Below the pieces are notes generated by a model that saw only the letters and a list, made by a program, of their open reading frames with translations, ran no database searches and was not told where the DNA came from. Source: Lachnospiraceae bacterium UBA3282 (GTDB lineage Bacteria; Bacillota; Clostridia; Lachnospirales; Lachnospiraceae). Taken from it: a stretch of 54,889 nt of DNA. The stretch spans positions 23,819 to 78,707 of the forward strand of contig DETS01000049.1 in assembly GCA_002361735.1 (NCBI GenBank), in the 5' to 3' direction. This document shows positions 16,283-25,549 of the stretch, piece after piece (the first letter of the stretch is position 1; every line of letters starts with the position of its first letter). Position numbers and translations under genes: made by a program.

Positions 16283-16909
16283 TTATTTGCTCTGTCCGGG
16301 CTTCCACGGCGGCGGACATAACAGGGTCGTTTTTCCGATGCCGGGCAAAACATCGTAAATCGGGCAGTCCATTTTTTCCTCAAAATATTCTTTATTGTGA
16401 AAGGTGATGTCCCAGCCTTTGATGTAGGTTTCCATGATGCCGTATCTGCGCGTCACATCAACGAATCTTTTCTCTAAAATGACGAAACCGTAATCCGTGG
16501 CAAGGGCGTCGCAAATCTGAATCAACCTATCGTAATCATCCGCCTGACAAGTGGAAATATATTCTTTGATGATTTTTTCTTCTTCGGTTTCAGGAATGTA
16601 AGTAAACTCGTCCTGCATCAGAGGATAGGAATGCGTCATGCAGATTCTGGCGACCTCATCCCAGCCTTTTTTCATGGAATAAACATAGCCTTCGTAGACG
16701 TGTTTGGGAATCGACACAATGCCGACCCTGCGCCCGATATCGTGCAGCATCCCTACAATGTAGGCTTTGGTTTCATCCAGATCGGGAACCTTTTGCGCGA
16801 TATTTTTGGCGGCAATGCCGACATTTAAGGAATGTTTGATCCACGGTCCGGGATTGAGCTTGGATGCAATCTCCAATTCCTTTTTGGCTTCTTCTATTGT
16901 GGGTAACAT
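16283..16909 (-). CDS. HD-domain phosphohydrolase
   Basis: A 208-residue HD-superfamily protein. Metal ligands are visible as His26 in WIKHSLNVG, His56-Asp57 in GMLHDIGRR, and a later Asp in QICDALATDYG. HD proteins hydrolyse phosphate esters of nucleotides and related compounds. The frame is open upstream to 16987, but AGGAGG (plus-strand 16915-16920 complement) sits 5 bases before ATG 16909, which fixes the start. The in-frame extension is made of 21-base repeats and probably is not translated. It is the second gene in a minus-strand run methyltransferase-HD-GNAT-QueG-like; substrate unknown. Confidence 0.85.
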   Translation of the reverse strand: MLPTIEEAKKELEIASKLNPGPWIKHSLNVGIAAKNIAQKVPDLDETKAYIVGMLHDIGRRVGIVSIPKHVYEGYVYSMKKGWDEVARICMTHSYPLMQDEFTYIPETEEEKIIKEYISTCQADDYDRLIQICDALATDYGFVILEKRFVDVTRRYGIMETYIKGWDITFHNKEYFEEKMDCPIYDVLPGIGKTTLLCPPPWKPGQSK

Positions 16910-16920
16910 GGGGACCTCCT

Positions 16921-16983
16921 GAATGTCTGCTTCTGAGTGGCGAATGTCTACTTTTTCCTCTTGAATGTCTGCTTTTTGGTTAT
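16921..16983 (-). repeat. Three tandem 21-base repeats between methyltransferase and HD genes
   Basis: Units start at 16921, 16942 and 16963; each begins GAATGTCT followed by a pyrimidine-rich stretch, and a degenerate fourth copy (CAAAGTCT) follows. The repeat length keeps the HD-gene frame open, giving seven-residue repeats (ADIQEEK-like), but it lies upstream of the strong AGGAGG that marks the true start. Confidence 0.8.
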
Positions 16984-16990
16984 TCAAAGT

Positions 16991-17695
16991 CTATTTTTGA
17001 ACCACAAAAGTCACGACATTCGTATCTAAATGACTGATGCTTCCATTCCGCGGGATATCATATTCCTGCGCTGCCACACCTGTTTTCAAAATCCGCCAGT
17101 CGGAAAAAATATCTTCCAAAAGCAACTGCAATTTTTCCGTCGGCAGATTGACTTCAAACTGCGCTTCCAACGGTTCCTTTGTCTTGGCATTCGTCTCGCG
17201 AACGTTGGAATTGATCGCCAGACAGACAATACCGTTTTCCCTGACACCATTTTCAATTTCTGATAATTTCCTGATAAAAGATTCCTCGCTGTCGATGTGT
17301 TCCAGAGCTGATATTGCCATAATCAGATCATAGGAATCTTGACGGATTTCATATTCCTCAATGGGTTTGATGATCCCGTTGATGATTTCACTGACGCCGT
17401 ATTCTTTGGCGCTTTGATTTAGCTTCTCGATTGCTATCTCCAACAGATCGACGCAGTCCACCGTGCAGGTTATGTTTTGATAAGTTTCCGCAATGCAGAT
17501 ACTGTTGCGCCCGATGCCGCAGCCCAGATCCAGTACGCGAAGCTCTTTGTAGTTGCTAAATAAGGGAATCAGTTCCCGCACTGTTTTGATCGGTTTTTGT
17601 AGCCAGCTGTTTTTGTCATAGAGGTTTTCTCTGCTATAAGTCTCGATATGGGAGTTCTTTTCGCTTTCCCGGATGCGGGTCAGTCTGTCATTCAT
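16991..17695 (-). CDS. SAM-dependent methyltransferase (class I)
   Basis: A 234-residue class I methyltransferase. Motif I is VLDLGCGIGRNS (residues 54-65), the acidic end of strand 2 is VDCVDLLE, and motif IV is DLIMAISALEHI, typical of small-molecule methyltransferases. The N-terminal segment SRENLYDKNSWLQKP resembles tellurite-resistance/TehB-like and related enzymes, but the acceptor cannot be named. It is the first gene of the minus-strand run, behind its own promoter at 17736-17764. Confidence 0.88.
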   Translation of the reverse strand: MNDRLTRIRESEKNSHIETYSRENLYDKNSWLQKPIKTVRELIPLFSNYKELRVLDLGCGIGRNSICIAETYQNITCTVDCVDLLEIAIEKLNQSAKEYGVSEIINGIIKPIEEYEIRQDSYDLIMAISALEHIDSEESFIRKLSEIENGVRENGIVCLAINSNVRETNAKTKEPLEAQFEVNLPTEKLQLLLEDIFSDWRILKTGVAAQEYDIPRNGSISHLDTNVVTFVVQK

Positions 17696-17735
17696 AAACG
17701 AATTACCTTTGTTTTTCGTTGCCTGATACGAAAAA

Positions 17736-17764
17736 ATTGTATCATAGAATCGGTGGTTTTACAA
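17736..17764 (-). promoter_or_regulatory. Sigma-A-type promoter of the methyltransferase operon
   Basis: On the minus strand TTGTAA (17759-17764), a 17-base spacer and TACAAT (17736-17741). An inverted repeat TGATAC/GTATCA overlaps the -10 region, a possible operator. Confidence 0.6.
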
Positions 17765-17897
17765 TGAAATCCCAAACGAAGAACGAAGGGAACACATCCT
17801 ACATAACACAAAGAAGAAATGTTAAAATGTGTTGCTTGCGGCAACGGGCGATTTTCTCTACAATTAGGATAACGATGAAAAGAGGAGGTTATCATGT

Positions 17898-18419
17898 ATG
17901 CTCAACGAAAATTTGAAAACAATCAGAAAAGCCAAAGGACTTTCACAGCAGGAACTGGCGGTCAGGTTGAATGTCGTGCGGCAGACAATTTCGAAATGGG
18001 AGCAGGGGCTGTCGGTTCCCGATTCCGATATGCTGATCCTTTTATCAGAAGCGCTGGAAACGTCTGTGAGCACCTTGCTCGGAGAAACGGTTGTCGAAGC
18101 GGAGACAGACAGCTTAAAAGCCATCGCGGAAAAATTGGAGGTGATCAACCTGCAGTTGGCGCAAAGAAAAATCAGGAGAAGAAAAACAATCCATTGGCTG
18201 CTTGTTTCCTTATGCGCAGTGATTGTAATCGTTTTTGCAATCTTACTGAGATTGGAAAGCCCTTATTTGGGATGGGATTACAGTGACCCCGAAACCGCTG
18301 TCCTAGGCGTGGCATTTCACGCATTGGAATGGCTGTTTGTCAGGATTGCGCCGATCCTTTTTATTGGAGCTGTCATTGGAATGATTAAGGTTTCATGTTC
18401 CGGTACGAAGCGGGATTGA
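17898..18419 (+). CDS. XRE-family DNA-binding protein with two C-terminal membrane segments
   Basis: A 173-residue protein. Residues about 5-60 are a Cro/cI-type helix-turn-helix (LKTIRKAKGLSQQELAVRL, VVRQTISKWEQGLSVPD), the variant often followed in Firmicutes by membrane helices. After a short linker rich in Lys/Arg (RKIRRRKTIHW) come two hydrophobic segments, about residues 94-115 and 138-163. GGAGG at 17883-17887 precedes it; ATG 17898 is used rather than the out-of-frame ATG 17894. Such proteins are presumed membrane-associated repressors. It stands divergent from the methyltransferase operon, which it may regulate. Confidence 0.88.
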   Translation: MLNENLKTIRKAKGLSQQELAVRLNVVRQTISKWEQGLSVPDSDMLILLSEALETSVSTLLGETVVEAETDSLKAIAEKLEVINLQLAQRKIRRRKTIHWLLVSLCAVIVIVFAILLRLESPYLGWDYSDPETAVLGVAFHALEWLFVRIAPILFIGAVIGMIKVSCSGTKRD

Positions 18420-18438
18420 GTTGTTTTGCATGAAAATG

Positions 18439-18467
18439 TTGCGGGCTTTGGTTTGGGTGTGTACAAT
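18439..18467 (+). promoter_or_regulatory. Promoter of the Lhr helicase gene
   Basis: TTGCGG (18439-18444), 17-base spacer, TACAAT (18462-18467), about 70 bases before the helicase start. Confidence 0.6.
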
Positions 18468-18539
18468 GAAAGCATCAGGCGGATGTCAATCTAACATTAA
18501 CATTGTTCGTCACATAAATGCTCCGACATAGAGGTAATT

Positions 18540-21500
18540 ATGGAAAATGTCTTAACTCTATTTGAAAAACAAACCGCAGACTGGTTTACCGATACGCTGG
18601 GCGAACCTACCCCCGTACAGAAGGAAAGCTGGCCCGTCATTGCGGCGGGAAGTCATGCGCTGATCTCCGCACCCACCGGTACGGGAAAAACCCTGTCGGC
18701 GTTTTTTGTCTTTCTGGATCAGATGAAACAGCAGGCGCAGGCAGGGACATTGAAACAGGAATTACAGCTCATCTATGTTTCGCCGCTCAAGTCTCTGGCG
18801 GCGGATATTCGGGAGAATTTAAGGCGTCCCCTGGAGGGAATCGGCGCGCAGGATATCATTTCGGTGGGAATCCGCACGGGGGATACGTCTCAGCGGGACA
18901 GACAGCGGATGATCAAAAAACCGCCGCATATTCTGATCATTACCCCGGAATCTTTATATCTGATGCTGACAAGCAAGACGGGACAGAGTGTGCTGGCGAC
19001 AGCCAACGCTGTAATCATCGATGAACTGCACGCCCTGATCGATACCAAGAGAGGGGCGCATTTGATGCTTTCTCTGGCAAGGCTGGATCATCTTTGCGGC
19101 AGAGCATGTCAGCGCATCGGTCTGTCCGCGACGATAGAGCCTTTGGAGACAGCGGCGCGGTATCTGGCGCCTGAGGAGGTAAAAATCATTGCGCCGAAGA
19201 TGAAGAAGCAGGTGCGGTTAGAAATCTTAAGCCCGTATCCCAATGTGAGCAGAGGCCCCCGAAAGGATCCCGTGTGGGAGGAGCTGGGGAAGTTGGTCTA
19301 TCAGTATTGCCAAGGCAGTCGCAGCGTGATTGCCTTTGTGGAAGGGAGAAGATATGCGGAGAAATTGTCGTATTATGTAAACCAAATGGGCGGAGATGGG
19401 TTTGCCAGAGTACACCACGGGAGCCTTTCCAAGGAACAGCGAATGGAGACGGAGGCACAGCTGCGGGACGGGAAACTCAGACTGTTATGCGCTACCTCGT
19501 CCATGGAATTGGGAATCGATGTGGGAGAGATCGATCAGGTTTTGCAGGTGGGCTGCCCGCGCACGATTTCCGGAACCATGCAGCGTTTGGGACGAGCGGG
19601 TCATAACCCGGGGCGTGTCAGTGTGATGTATCTGTTTCCCAGAATGGCGGCGGAATGTGTGTCCTGCGGCATGACGGCACAGCTTGCCAGGGAAGGCGGC
19701 GTAGAACATGTGAAACCGCCTACGCAGTGTTTGGATGTATTGGCGCAGCATCTGGTGTCGATGGCGGCTTTCAAAAGTTATGAGGTTGATGAAGTGATGG
19801 AGATTCTGCCCCGTGCATGGTCTTTTCGGCAGATCACGAAAGAGGATGTGAAGGCGGTCCTTTCCATGCTGGCGGGGGATTATGAGCATGAGAAGGACAT
19901 TCCTGCGCGCCCGCGGATCCTTTATGACCGCATTCATGAAAAGGTGGAGGGCGACGGCTACAGCAGGATGTTAGCCGTCTCAGCCGGCGGGACGATTCCT
20001 GACAAAGGCTTATACACAGTGCGGAACGAGGAAGGGGTCAAGCTGGGCGAGGTGGATGAGGAATTTGTCTACGAATCCCAGAAGGGAGACCGTTTCATCC
20101 TCGGTTCCTTTGCGTGGCGGATCGTGAACATCAGCCGAGATACCGTGACGGTGACGCAGGCAAAGATGGAGGGCGCGAGGCTTCCTTTTTGGCATGGGGA
20201 GATCAAAGGCAGAGATAAGCGGACGGGCGAAGCGTTTGGCAGGATTTTTCGCTCCTTACAAGGCGCATATGAGGAGGACAGGTTACAGGAAGCGCTTGGG
20301 GAATTAGGGTTGGACGAGACGGCGGCTTCGCTGGCATCGGGTTATCTGGAACGGCAGATCAAGGCGGCGGGCAGCCTGTCGGATCATGAGACGATCATTG
20401 TGGAACATTTTAAGGATACGGTGGGAAACAGCCAGATGATGGTGCATTCTGTCTTTGGCAGACGGATCAATGCGCCCCTGTCCCTGCTTGCGGCGCAGAC
20501 CGCCGGAGAAGAACTGAGCATGGAAATCGGCAGCGTGGATGAGGAGGACGGTTTTCTGCTCTATTCTTATGGCAATCAGAAATTACCCGAAGGGCTGCTG
20601 CAGAGGATCGATGCGGATGCCTGTCTGCGGAGGCTGGAAATCTTACTGCCCGCCACGCCGCTTTTTAATATGGCGTTTCGCTATAACAGCGGTCGGGCTT
20701 TGATGATGGGCGTGCGCAAAAACGGCAGACAGCCCCTGTGGATGCAGAGACTGAAAAGTGCGGAAATGCTGGAACAGGTGGTCAGGGAAAATGAGCATCC
20801 GCTGATTCGAGAGACCAGACGGGAGTGCATGCAGGAGTTGTGGGACGCCGCAGGCGTGCAGGAACTTCTCTATGATATCCGCAGCGGTGCGGTGAAGGTG
20901 CGGGAGATTTATACGGACATTCCCTCTCCGATGTCGCTGCCTCTGCAATGGAGTCAGGAAGCGGCAGTGATGTATGACTATGCGCCCACACCGCGGGGAA
21001 TCCATGGGGCGGTGGAGGAGGCTTTGAAGAAAGAAAAGCAGCTGATACAGGCGGGAGAACGTGAACTTGCGCAGGTGCAGGAGAGGAACCGCATGCCGAA
21101 AGACGAGAAACAGCTGCATACACTGCTGATGACGGAGGGCGATCTGGCAGCGGGAGAATTGGATGTACCCGTGGAATGGCTGGATCATCTGGCAAAGGAG
21201 GGCAGGGCGCTGTATCTGGAGCAGGGGCTGTGGATTGCGGCAGAGCAGGAGGCGGAGTATATCCGTGCGCTTGAGGGAGAAGCAAACGCGCAGCTCCACA
21301 TCGTAAGAAGGATGCTTCGTTACCGTGGGGCAGCGGATGCCGCGCAGACGGCGGATCGTTACGGGTGGTCTTTCGAGACGGCAGAGGAAATCCTGGAAGA
21401 ACTGTGCAGGCAGCAGGCGGCAGTGAAACAGGATGGCAGATACTATCACGGGGAGTTATACAGGCGAGCCAGAGTGCGGACGCTGAAAAACAGGCGGGAG

Positions 21501-22655
21501 GAGATGCAGACCTGCCCTGCGGAAAACTATGCGGCGTTGATGCTATCGCAAATGGAATCCGGCGCGCCGTCTGCGGAATGTCTGCAGGAGACGCTCAGAC
21601 AGTATGCAGGTATGACATTTCCCGCTTCGTTTTGGGAAAAAATCTTGCTGCCCGGTCATGTGAGAAATTATAAACCTTCTCTGCTGGATGCGTTTCTGGC
21701 GGAAGGAGAATTATTCTGGCATATGGAGGAAAAGGGCGGTCTGCGTTTTGATTTTCAGGCGGATGTTGATTGGGAGGCGGACTTGCCGCGGGAGGGCTTG
21801 GCAGGGGAAGTGCTGACGGAGGAAGAACGCCTCCTCTATGAAGCGATCGTCAGGCGCGGCGCCTGTTTTATGCAGTCATTAAATAACCTGCTGCCGGGGC
21901 AGTCTCCTTATGACTTTTTGCTTTCCCTGATGGAAAAAGGGCTTGTCTATGCGGACAGTTTTCTTCCTGTGCGACAGTGGAACGACAGAGAAAAGACGAA
22001 AAAGGCTGTGGTAAGGCAGCGCGTCAATCTACGGGTAAAAGCCCTGCAGACAGGAAGGTGGGATGTCGTCAGACCCGTGCGGGAGAAGACCATAGAGGAA
22101 AAGCTGAATGCCTGTTTTCGTGTCAGTCCCATTCTCAGCAAGGAGACGGCGGCTGCCTGCGGGTTATCCTGGCAGGAGGCTTTGTCGGTGCTTCGCATCT
22201 GGGAGTACACGGGACAGGCCCGGCGGGGATATTTTGTCAAAGACCTTTCCGGCGCACAGTTTATTCTGGGAAAGGATTATGAGAGCGTGGTGCGCAGACT
22301 GCAAGATCCCGAAAAAAAACTGATGTGGGTCAATGCGGCGGATCCCGTCCAGTGCTGGGGGAAGACATTGCCGCACAGGGAAGACCGCAGCTTTATCAAT
22401 GTGCCGGGGACGGCGGTTGCCTGTTATGGCGGGCTGCCTGTTGCCGTGATGGAGCGGCAGGGAAAGGTACTGCGAATCTGGGAGGAAACATTGCAGGAGG
22501 AGTGTCTGCGGCTGTTTGCCGAAAAGTTCAAACAGGGCAGCATTTTTGCGGGCAGTAAGCGGATCGTGGTGAAAGAATACCCTGACGCAGCGGCCGAAGC
22601 CCTGCGCCAGGCGGGATTTCGAAAAGAGATGCAGGATTATGTGCTGTATCTTTAG
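18540..22655 (+). CDS. lhr: Lhr-family superfamily 2 DNA helicase (full-length, with C-terminal extension)
   Basis: A 1371-residue ATP-dependent helicase. The N-terminal motor has Q-motif-like TPVQKESWPVI, Walker A APTGTGKT (44-51), YVSPLKSLAADI, Walker B DELHAL (161-166), SATIEP, then CATSSMELGIDVGEID and QRLGRAGHNPGR (motifs V and VI). The Lhr-type winged-helix and beta-barrel region follows (around 380-880), with the typical PFWHGEIKGR and PLSLLAAQT stretches. A further 490 residues make the C-terminal domain seen in long Lhr proteins; in E. coli this region has been linked to uracil-DNA glycosylase activity. Lhr proteins act in DNA repair. The stop overlaps the end of the converging serine hydrolase gene by 4 bases. 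Confidence 0.92.
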   Translation: MENVLTLFEKQTADWFTDTLGEPTPVQKESWPVIAAGSHALISAPTGTGKTLSAFFVFLDQMKQQAQAGTLKQELQLIYVSPLKSLAADIRENLRRPLEGIGAQDIISVGIRTGDTSQRDRQRMIKKPPHILIITPESLYLMLTSKTGQSVLATANAVIIDELHALIDTKRGAHLMLSLARLDHLCGRACQRIGLSATIEPLETAARYLAPEEVKIIAPKMKKQVRLEILSPYPNVSRGPRKDPVWEELGKLVYQYCQGSRSVIAFVEGRRYAEKLSYYVNQMGGDGFARVHHGSLSKEQRMETEAQLRDGKLRLLCATSSMELGIDVGEIDQVLQVGCPRTISGTMQRLGRAGHNPGRVSVMYLFPRMAAECVSCGMTAQLAREGGVEHVKPPTQCLDVLAQHLVSMAAFKSYEVDEVMEILPRAWSFRQITKEDVKAVLSMLAGDYEHEKDIPARPRILYDRIHEKVEGDGYSRMLAVSAGGTIPDKGLYTVRNEEGVKLGEVDEEFVYESQKGDRFILGSFAWRIVNISRDTVTVTQAKMEGARLPFWHGEIKGRDKRTGEAFGRIFRSLQGAYEEDRLQEALGELGLDETAASLASGYLERQIKAAGSLSDHETIIVEHFKDTVGNSQMMVHSVFGRRINAPLSLLAAQTAGEELSMEIGSVDEEDGFLLYSYGNQKLPEGLLQRIDADACLRRLEILLPATPLFNMAFRYNSGRALMMGVRKNGRQPLWMQRLKSAEMLEQVVRENEHPLIRETRRECMQELWDAAGVQELLYDIRSGAVKVREIYTDIPSPMSLPLQWSQEAAVMYDYAPTPRGIHGAVEEALKKEKQLIQAGERELAQVQERNRMPKDEKQLHTLLMTEGDLAAGELDVPVEWLDHLAKEGRALYLEQGLWIAAEQEAEYIRALEGEANAQLHIVRRMLRYRGAADAAQTADRYGWSFETAEEILEELCRQQAAVKQDGRYYHGELYRRARVRTLKNRREEMQTCPAENYAALMLSQMESGAPSAECLQETLRQYAGMTFPASFWEKILLPGHVRNYKPSLLDAFLAEGELFWHMEEKGGLRFDFQADVDWEADLPREGLAGEVLTEEERLLYEAIVRRGACFMQSLNNLLPGQSPYDFLLSLMEKGLVYADSFLPVRQWNDREKTKKAVVRQRVNLRVKALQTGRWDVVRPVREKTIEEKLNACFRVSPILSKETAAACGLSWQEALSVLRIWEYTGQARRGYFVKDLSGAQFILGKDYESVVRRLQDPEKKLMWVNAADPVQCWGKTLPHREDRSFINVPGTAVACYGGLPVAVMERQGKVLRIWEETLQEECLRLFAEKFKQGSIFAGSKRIVVKEYPDAAAEALRQAGFRKEMQDYVLYL

Positions 22656-23827
22656 ATGAGAGCTGAGAAGACTACGTTGCGTATTTTTCTGGTGTAGGCG
22701 GTAGTGCCCGTATCGGTTTTTTGCTGCATGAGCAAAAGGGTCATATCGTCTGCGGGATCGACGGTCATGTAAGTACCAAGCCAGCCGTCCCAGCCAAATT
22801 CTCCGAGGCTGCTAAGTGAGATAGCGGCGCCCGGGTCTTTCATGATGCGCATTAAATTAGCATAGCTGCAGCCTGCCAGACTTTCCCACTGTCTGACGTA
22901 AATGTCAAGCGACGGCGCAAGGTGAGCCTGCGACAGAAAGGCAACCGTCCGCGGGGAGAGGATCGAGACATTTTCCAAGCTTCCCCCATGCAGGAGCATT
23001 TGCGTAAAACGGGCATAATCGTCGATGGTTGAGACCAGACCCGCGCCGCCGGATTCAAAGGCGGGAGGCGTTTTCATATCATTGCTGACGCCAAGATGGG
23101 GAAAATGAAATTCTTGCAATCCATTTCCGTTATCCTGATAAACTTTCGCAAGGCGCGATTGCTTTTCTTCGGGGACAAAAAAGGCAGTGTCATGCATGCC
23201 AAGGGGTTCAAAAATGCGCTGCTTTAAGAAATCACCAAAGCGCATCCCCGAGACAACTTCGATCACGGCGCCGAGTACATCTGCGGACATGCCGTACTGC
23301 CATTTTTCTCCGGGCTGAAATGCCAGAGGGATTTCTCCGAGGCGATTCATGATTTCGCAGGTAGTCAGCGCTTTTGGCGTGGACAGATGCGTGATCACTT
23401 CCTCCATAAGCAGATTGGTACGGATTTCGGTCAGGCAGCCCTCTCCCGGGTAGGTCAGCCCCGAGGTCATATTCAAAAGATCCTGAATCACAACGGGACG
23501 TTTTACAGGGAGGAGCATACCGTCTGCCATCACTTTCTGATTGCGAAATCCCGGCAGATAAGCGGAAACGGGATCATAGAGATCGATTTTTCCTTCTTCC
23601 AGAAGAATCATCGCGGCGGCGGCAGTGACAGGCTTGCTCATGGAATATAGGCGGAAAATGGTATTTCTCGTCATGGGCAGTCCGTCCACCAGATCGCGCA
23701 TCCCTGCTTCGTAATAGCACTGTTCCTCTCCGCCTTGCAGGACCATACAGTTTGCGCCTGAGACAAATCCTGTTTCCGTCATTTCCCATAATAAATCCTG
23801 AATGCGGGACAATTTTTTCTGATTCAT
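22652..23827 (-). CDS. Serine hydrolase of the beta-lactamase/esterase family (class C-like, EstB type)
   Basis: A 391-residue protein without a signal peptide. The nucleophile motif SMSK (Ser62-Lys65) follows RNTIFRLY, and the catalytic Tyr is Tyr179 in KWQYGMSADVLGAV. The C-terminal motif GWDGWLGTYMTVDP replaces the KTG of true beta-lactamases. This combination is that of family VIII esterases and related D-aminopeptidases, so cleavage of an ester or peptide is more likely than antibiotic resistance. GGAGA lies before ATG 23827. A 9-base inverted repeat sits in the leader (23845-23869). Confidence 0.88.
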   Translation of the reverse strand: MNQKKLSRIQDLLWEMTETGFVSGANCMVLQGGEEQCYYEAGMRDLVDGLPMTRNTIFRLYSMSKPVTAAAAMILLEEGKIDLYDPVSAYLPGFRNQKVMADGMLLPVKRPVVIQDLLNMTSGLTYPGEGCLTEIRTNLLMEEVITHLSTPKALTTCEIMNRLGEIPLAFQPGEKWQYGMSADVLGAVIEVVSGMRFGDFLKQRIFEPLGMHDTAFFVPEEKQSRLAKVYQDNGNGLQEFHFPHLGVSNDMKTPPAFESGGAGLVSTIDDYARFTQMLLHGGSLENVSILSPRTVAFLSQAHLAPSLDIYVRQWESLAGCSYANLMRIMKDPGAAISLSSLGEFGWDGWLGTYMTVDPADDMTLLLMQQKTDTGTTAYTRKIRNVVFSALI

Positions 23828-23844
23828 AGTGATCTCCGTTTTCT

Positions 23845-23869
23845 CTGTCTGTGCCCTTTACACAGACAG
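23845..23869 (-). repeat. Inverted repeat in the serine hydrolase leader
   Basis: Perfect arms CTGTCTGTG (23845-23853) and CACAGACAG (23861-23869) around a 7-base loop, 18 bases upstream of the hydrolase start codon on the minus strand. It may be an operator or an mRNA hairpin; no T-run follows. The rest of the 305-base gap to the next gene holds only AT-rich sequence and the promoter at 24009. Confidence 0.65.
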
Positions 23870-24008
23870 CTATTTATTTGATCAGCGCTTCCTTAGAAAC
23901 TGTTTTTTATATTAGTCGCGTCGCTGACTGTCTCAAAATCATATCATATATTTTGAAAGTTCACAATCATAAGTCCTGCCGTTTTTCCGAAAGTAATAGA
24001 TTTTCAGA

Positions 24009-24037
24009 TTGAGTCCGCCGCCGCCTCGTGTTAGAAT
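24009..24037 (+). promoter_or_regulatory. Promoter of the UDP-sugar pyrophosphorylase gene
   Basis: TTGAGT (24009-24014), 17-base spacer, TAGAAT (24032-24037), with a TGT just before the -10 (extended -10-like). Confidence 0.65.
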
Positions 24038-24132
24038 GGGGAAAAAGAGAAATACGGGAAACAGGGTCGCGTTCACGCGCACCGAACACGAATACCCTGA
24101 AAATCAGAGCGGGCGCGGGAAAAGAGGGCGGT

Positions 24133-25359
24133 ATGAATTATCAGGAAGCATACGACAAGCTGGAAAAGTACGGGCAGCTTCATGTACTGAAATACTATGA
24201 GGAACTGAGCAATCGGGAGAAAGAGGAACTGCTGACCCAGATTGAGCAGACGGATTTTAATGTACTGTCGCTTTGTGAGAAAAAGGAGACCTTAAATCCC
24301 AGAGGAAAGATTGAGCCGATTGAAGTGATGGAACTTTCCGCGATCGAAGCAAAGAAAGAGGAATACACAAAAATCGGTCTGGAAGCCATCCGCGCAGGCA
24401 AGGTGGGCGCGGTGCTCCTTGCGGGCGGCATGGGCACGAGACTCGGTTCCGACGCACCCAAGGGTGTCTATAACATTGGTCTGACAAAGGATGTGTTTAT
24501 CTTTCAACGGTTGATTGAGAACCTGCTGGATGTGGTACATCAGGCGGAGGCATGGATTCCTCTTTATGTGATGACCAGCGACAAGAATCATGACACGACT
24601 GTCAGTTTCTTCAAAGAAAAGGAGTATTTCGGCTACAATGCGGACTACGTGACTTTCTTCATGCAGGACATGGCGCCGGCTGCGGATTATAGCGGAAAGG
24701 TTTACATGGAGGCGAAAAACAAAATGTCCACCTCTCCCAACGGCAACGGCGGCTGGTTTTTATCCATGATGAAATGGGGCGTGGCGGACAAAATGAAACA
24801 GGCGGGCGTGGAGTGGCTCAACGTGTTTGCGGTGGATAATGTGCTGCAGCGCATCGCCGATCCCTGTTTTGTGGGCGCAACGATCGCGACAAACAGCGCG
24901 GTGGGCGCGAAGGTGGTGGCAAAGACGGCGCCTGATGAAAAGGTGGGCGCAATGTGCCTTGAGGATGGAAAGCCTTCCATTGTGGAATACTATGATATGA
25001 CGCCGGAACTGATGGCGGAAAAGACAAAGGACGGCAAGCCCGCTTACCATTTCGGCGTGATCTTAAATTATTTGTTCCGGGTGAAGGATTTGGAGGAGAT
25101 CGTGGCGAAAAAACTGCCGCTCCATATTGTAGAGAAGAAGATTCCTTATCTGAACGAGGCGGGAAAGCCGGTGAAACCCGAGGAGCCAAACGGCTATAAG
25201 TTTGAGCAGCTGGTGCTCGATATGATTCACGAGCTGGATTCCTGCCTGCCTTACGAGGTAGTCAGAAATAAGGAGTTTGCGCCCATCAAGAATAAGGCGG
25301 GGGTCGATTCCGTGGAGAGCGCGCGGGAACTTTGTAAGGAGAATGGGATTGTCTTGTAG
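24133..25359 (+). CDS. UDPGP-type UDP-sugar pyrophosphorylase (UTP:sugar-1-phosphate uridylyltransferase)
   Basis: A 408-residue enzyme of the UDPGP type 1 family, which makes UDP-glucose, UDP-GlcNAc or UDP-GalNAc from UTP and the sugar 1-phosphate. The nucleotide-binding motif LLAGGMGTRLGSDAPKG lies at about residues 94-110. Others are VMTSDKNHDTTVSFF, FFMQDMAPA and the sugar-site block KMSTSPNGNGGWF. These are nearer to UAP1-like enzymes than to bacterial GalU or GlmU. ATG 24133 follows GAGGGCGG; the frame is open further upstream to 24028 but that stretch overlaps the promoter. galE follows 190 bases later, so the pair probably supplies UDP-hexoses. Confidence 0.9.
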   Translation: MNYQEAYDKLEKYGQLHVLKYYEELSNREKEELLTQIEQTDFNVLSLCEKKETLNPRGKIEPIEVMELSAIEAKKEEYTKIGLEAIRAGKVGAVLLAGGMGTRLGSDAPKGVYNIGLTKDVFIFQRLIENLLDVVHQAEAWIPLYVMTSDKNHDTTVSFFKEKEYFGYNADYVTFFMQDMAPAADYSGKVYMEAKNKMSTSPNGNGGWFLSMMKWGVADKMKQAGVEWLNVFAVDNVLQRIADPCFVGATIATNSAVGAKVVAKTAPDEKVGAMCLEDGKPSIVEYYDMTPELMAEKTKDGKPAYHFGVILNYLFRVKDLEEIVAKKLPLHIVEKKIPYLNEAGKPVKPEEPNGYKFEQLVLDMIHELDSCLPYEVVRNKEFAPIKNKAGVDSVESARELCKENGIVL

Positions 25360-25549
25360 CGCCGTGAACATTCATAATTTGCCAAAAGACGGCAAATGGA
25401 AAGCATATAACAAATCGACAGCTTTATATAACATTCGCATATGGAAAATGGCGGTCATAGGGTGTAGACTGAACTTACGTTAAGAACAATTTGCACGGTG
25501 CAGAACGAAAATATGTGAGGGCGGTAAAACGCTCGGAACGGAGGCGGAT

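Noticed and set aside
16910..16987. N-terminal extension of the HD protein made of seven-residue repeats
   Set aside because: It would need a TTG start without ribosome site, whereas AGGAGG directly precedes ATG 16909.
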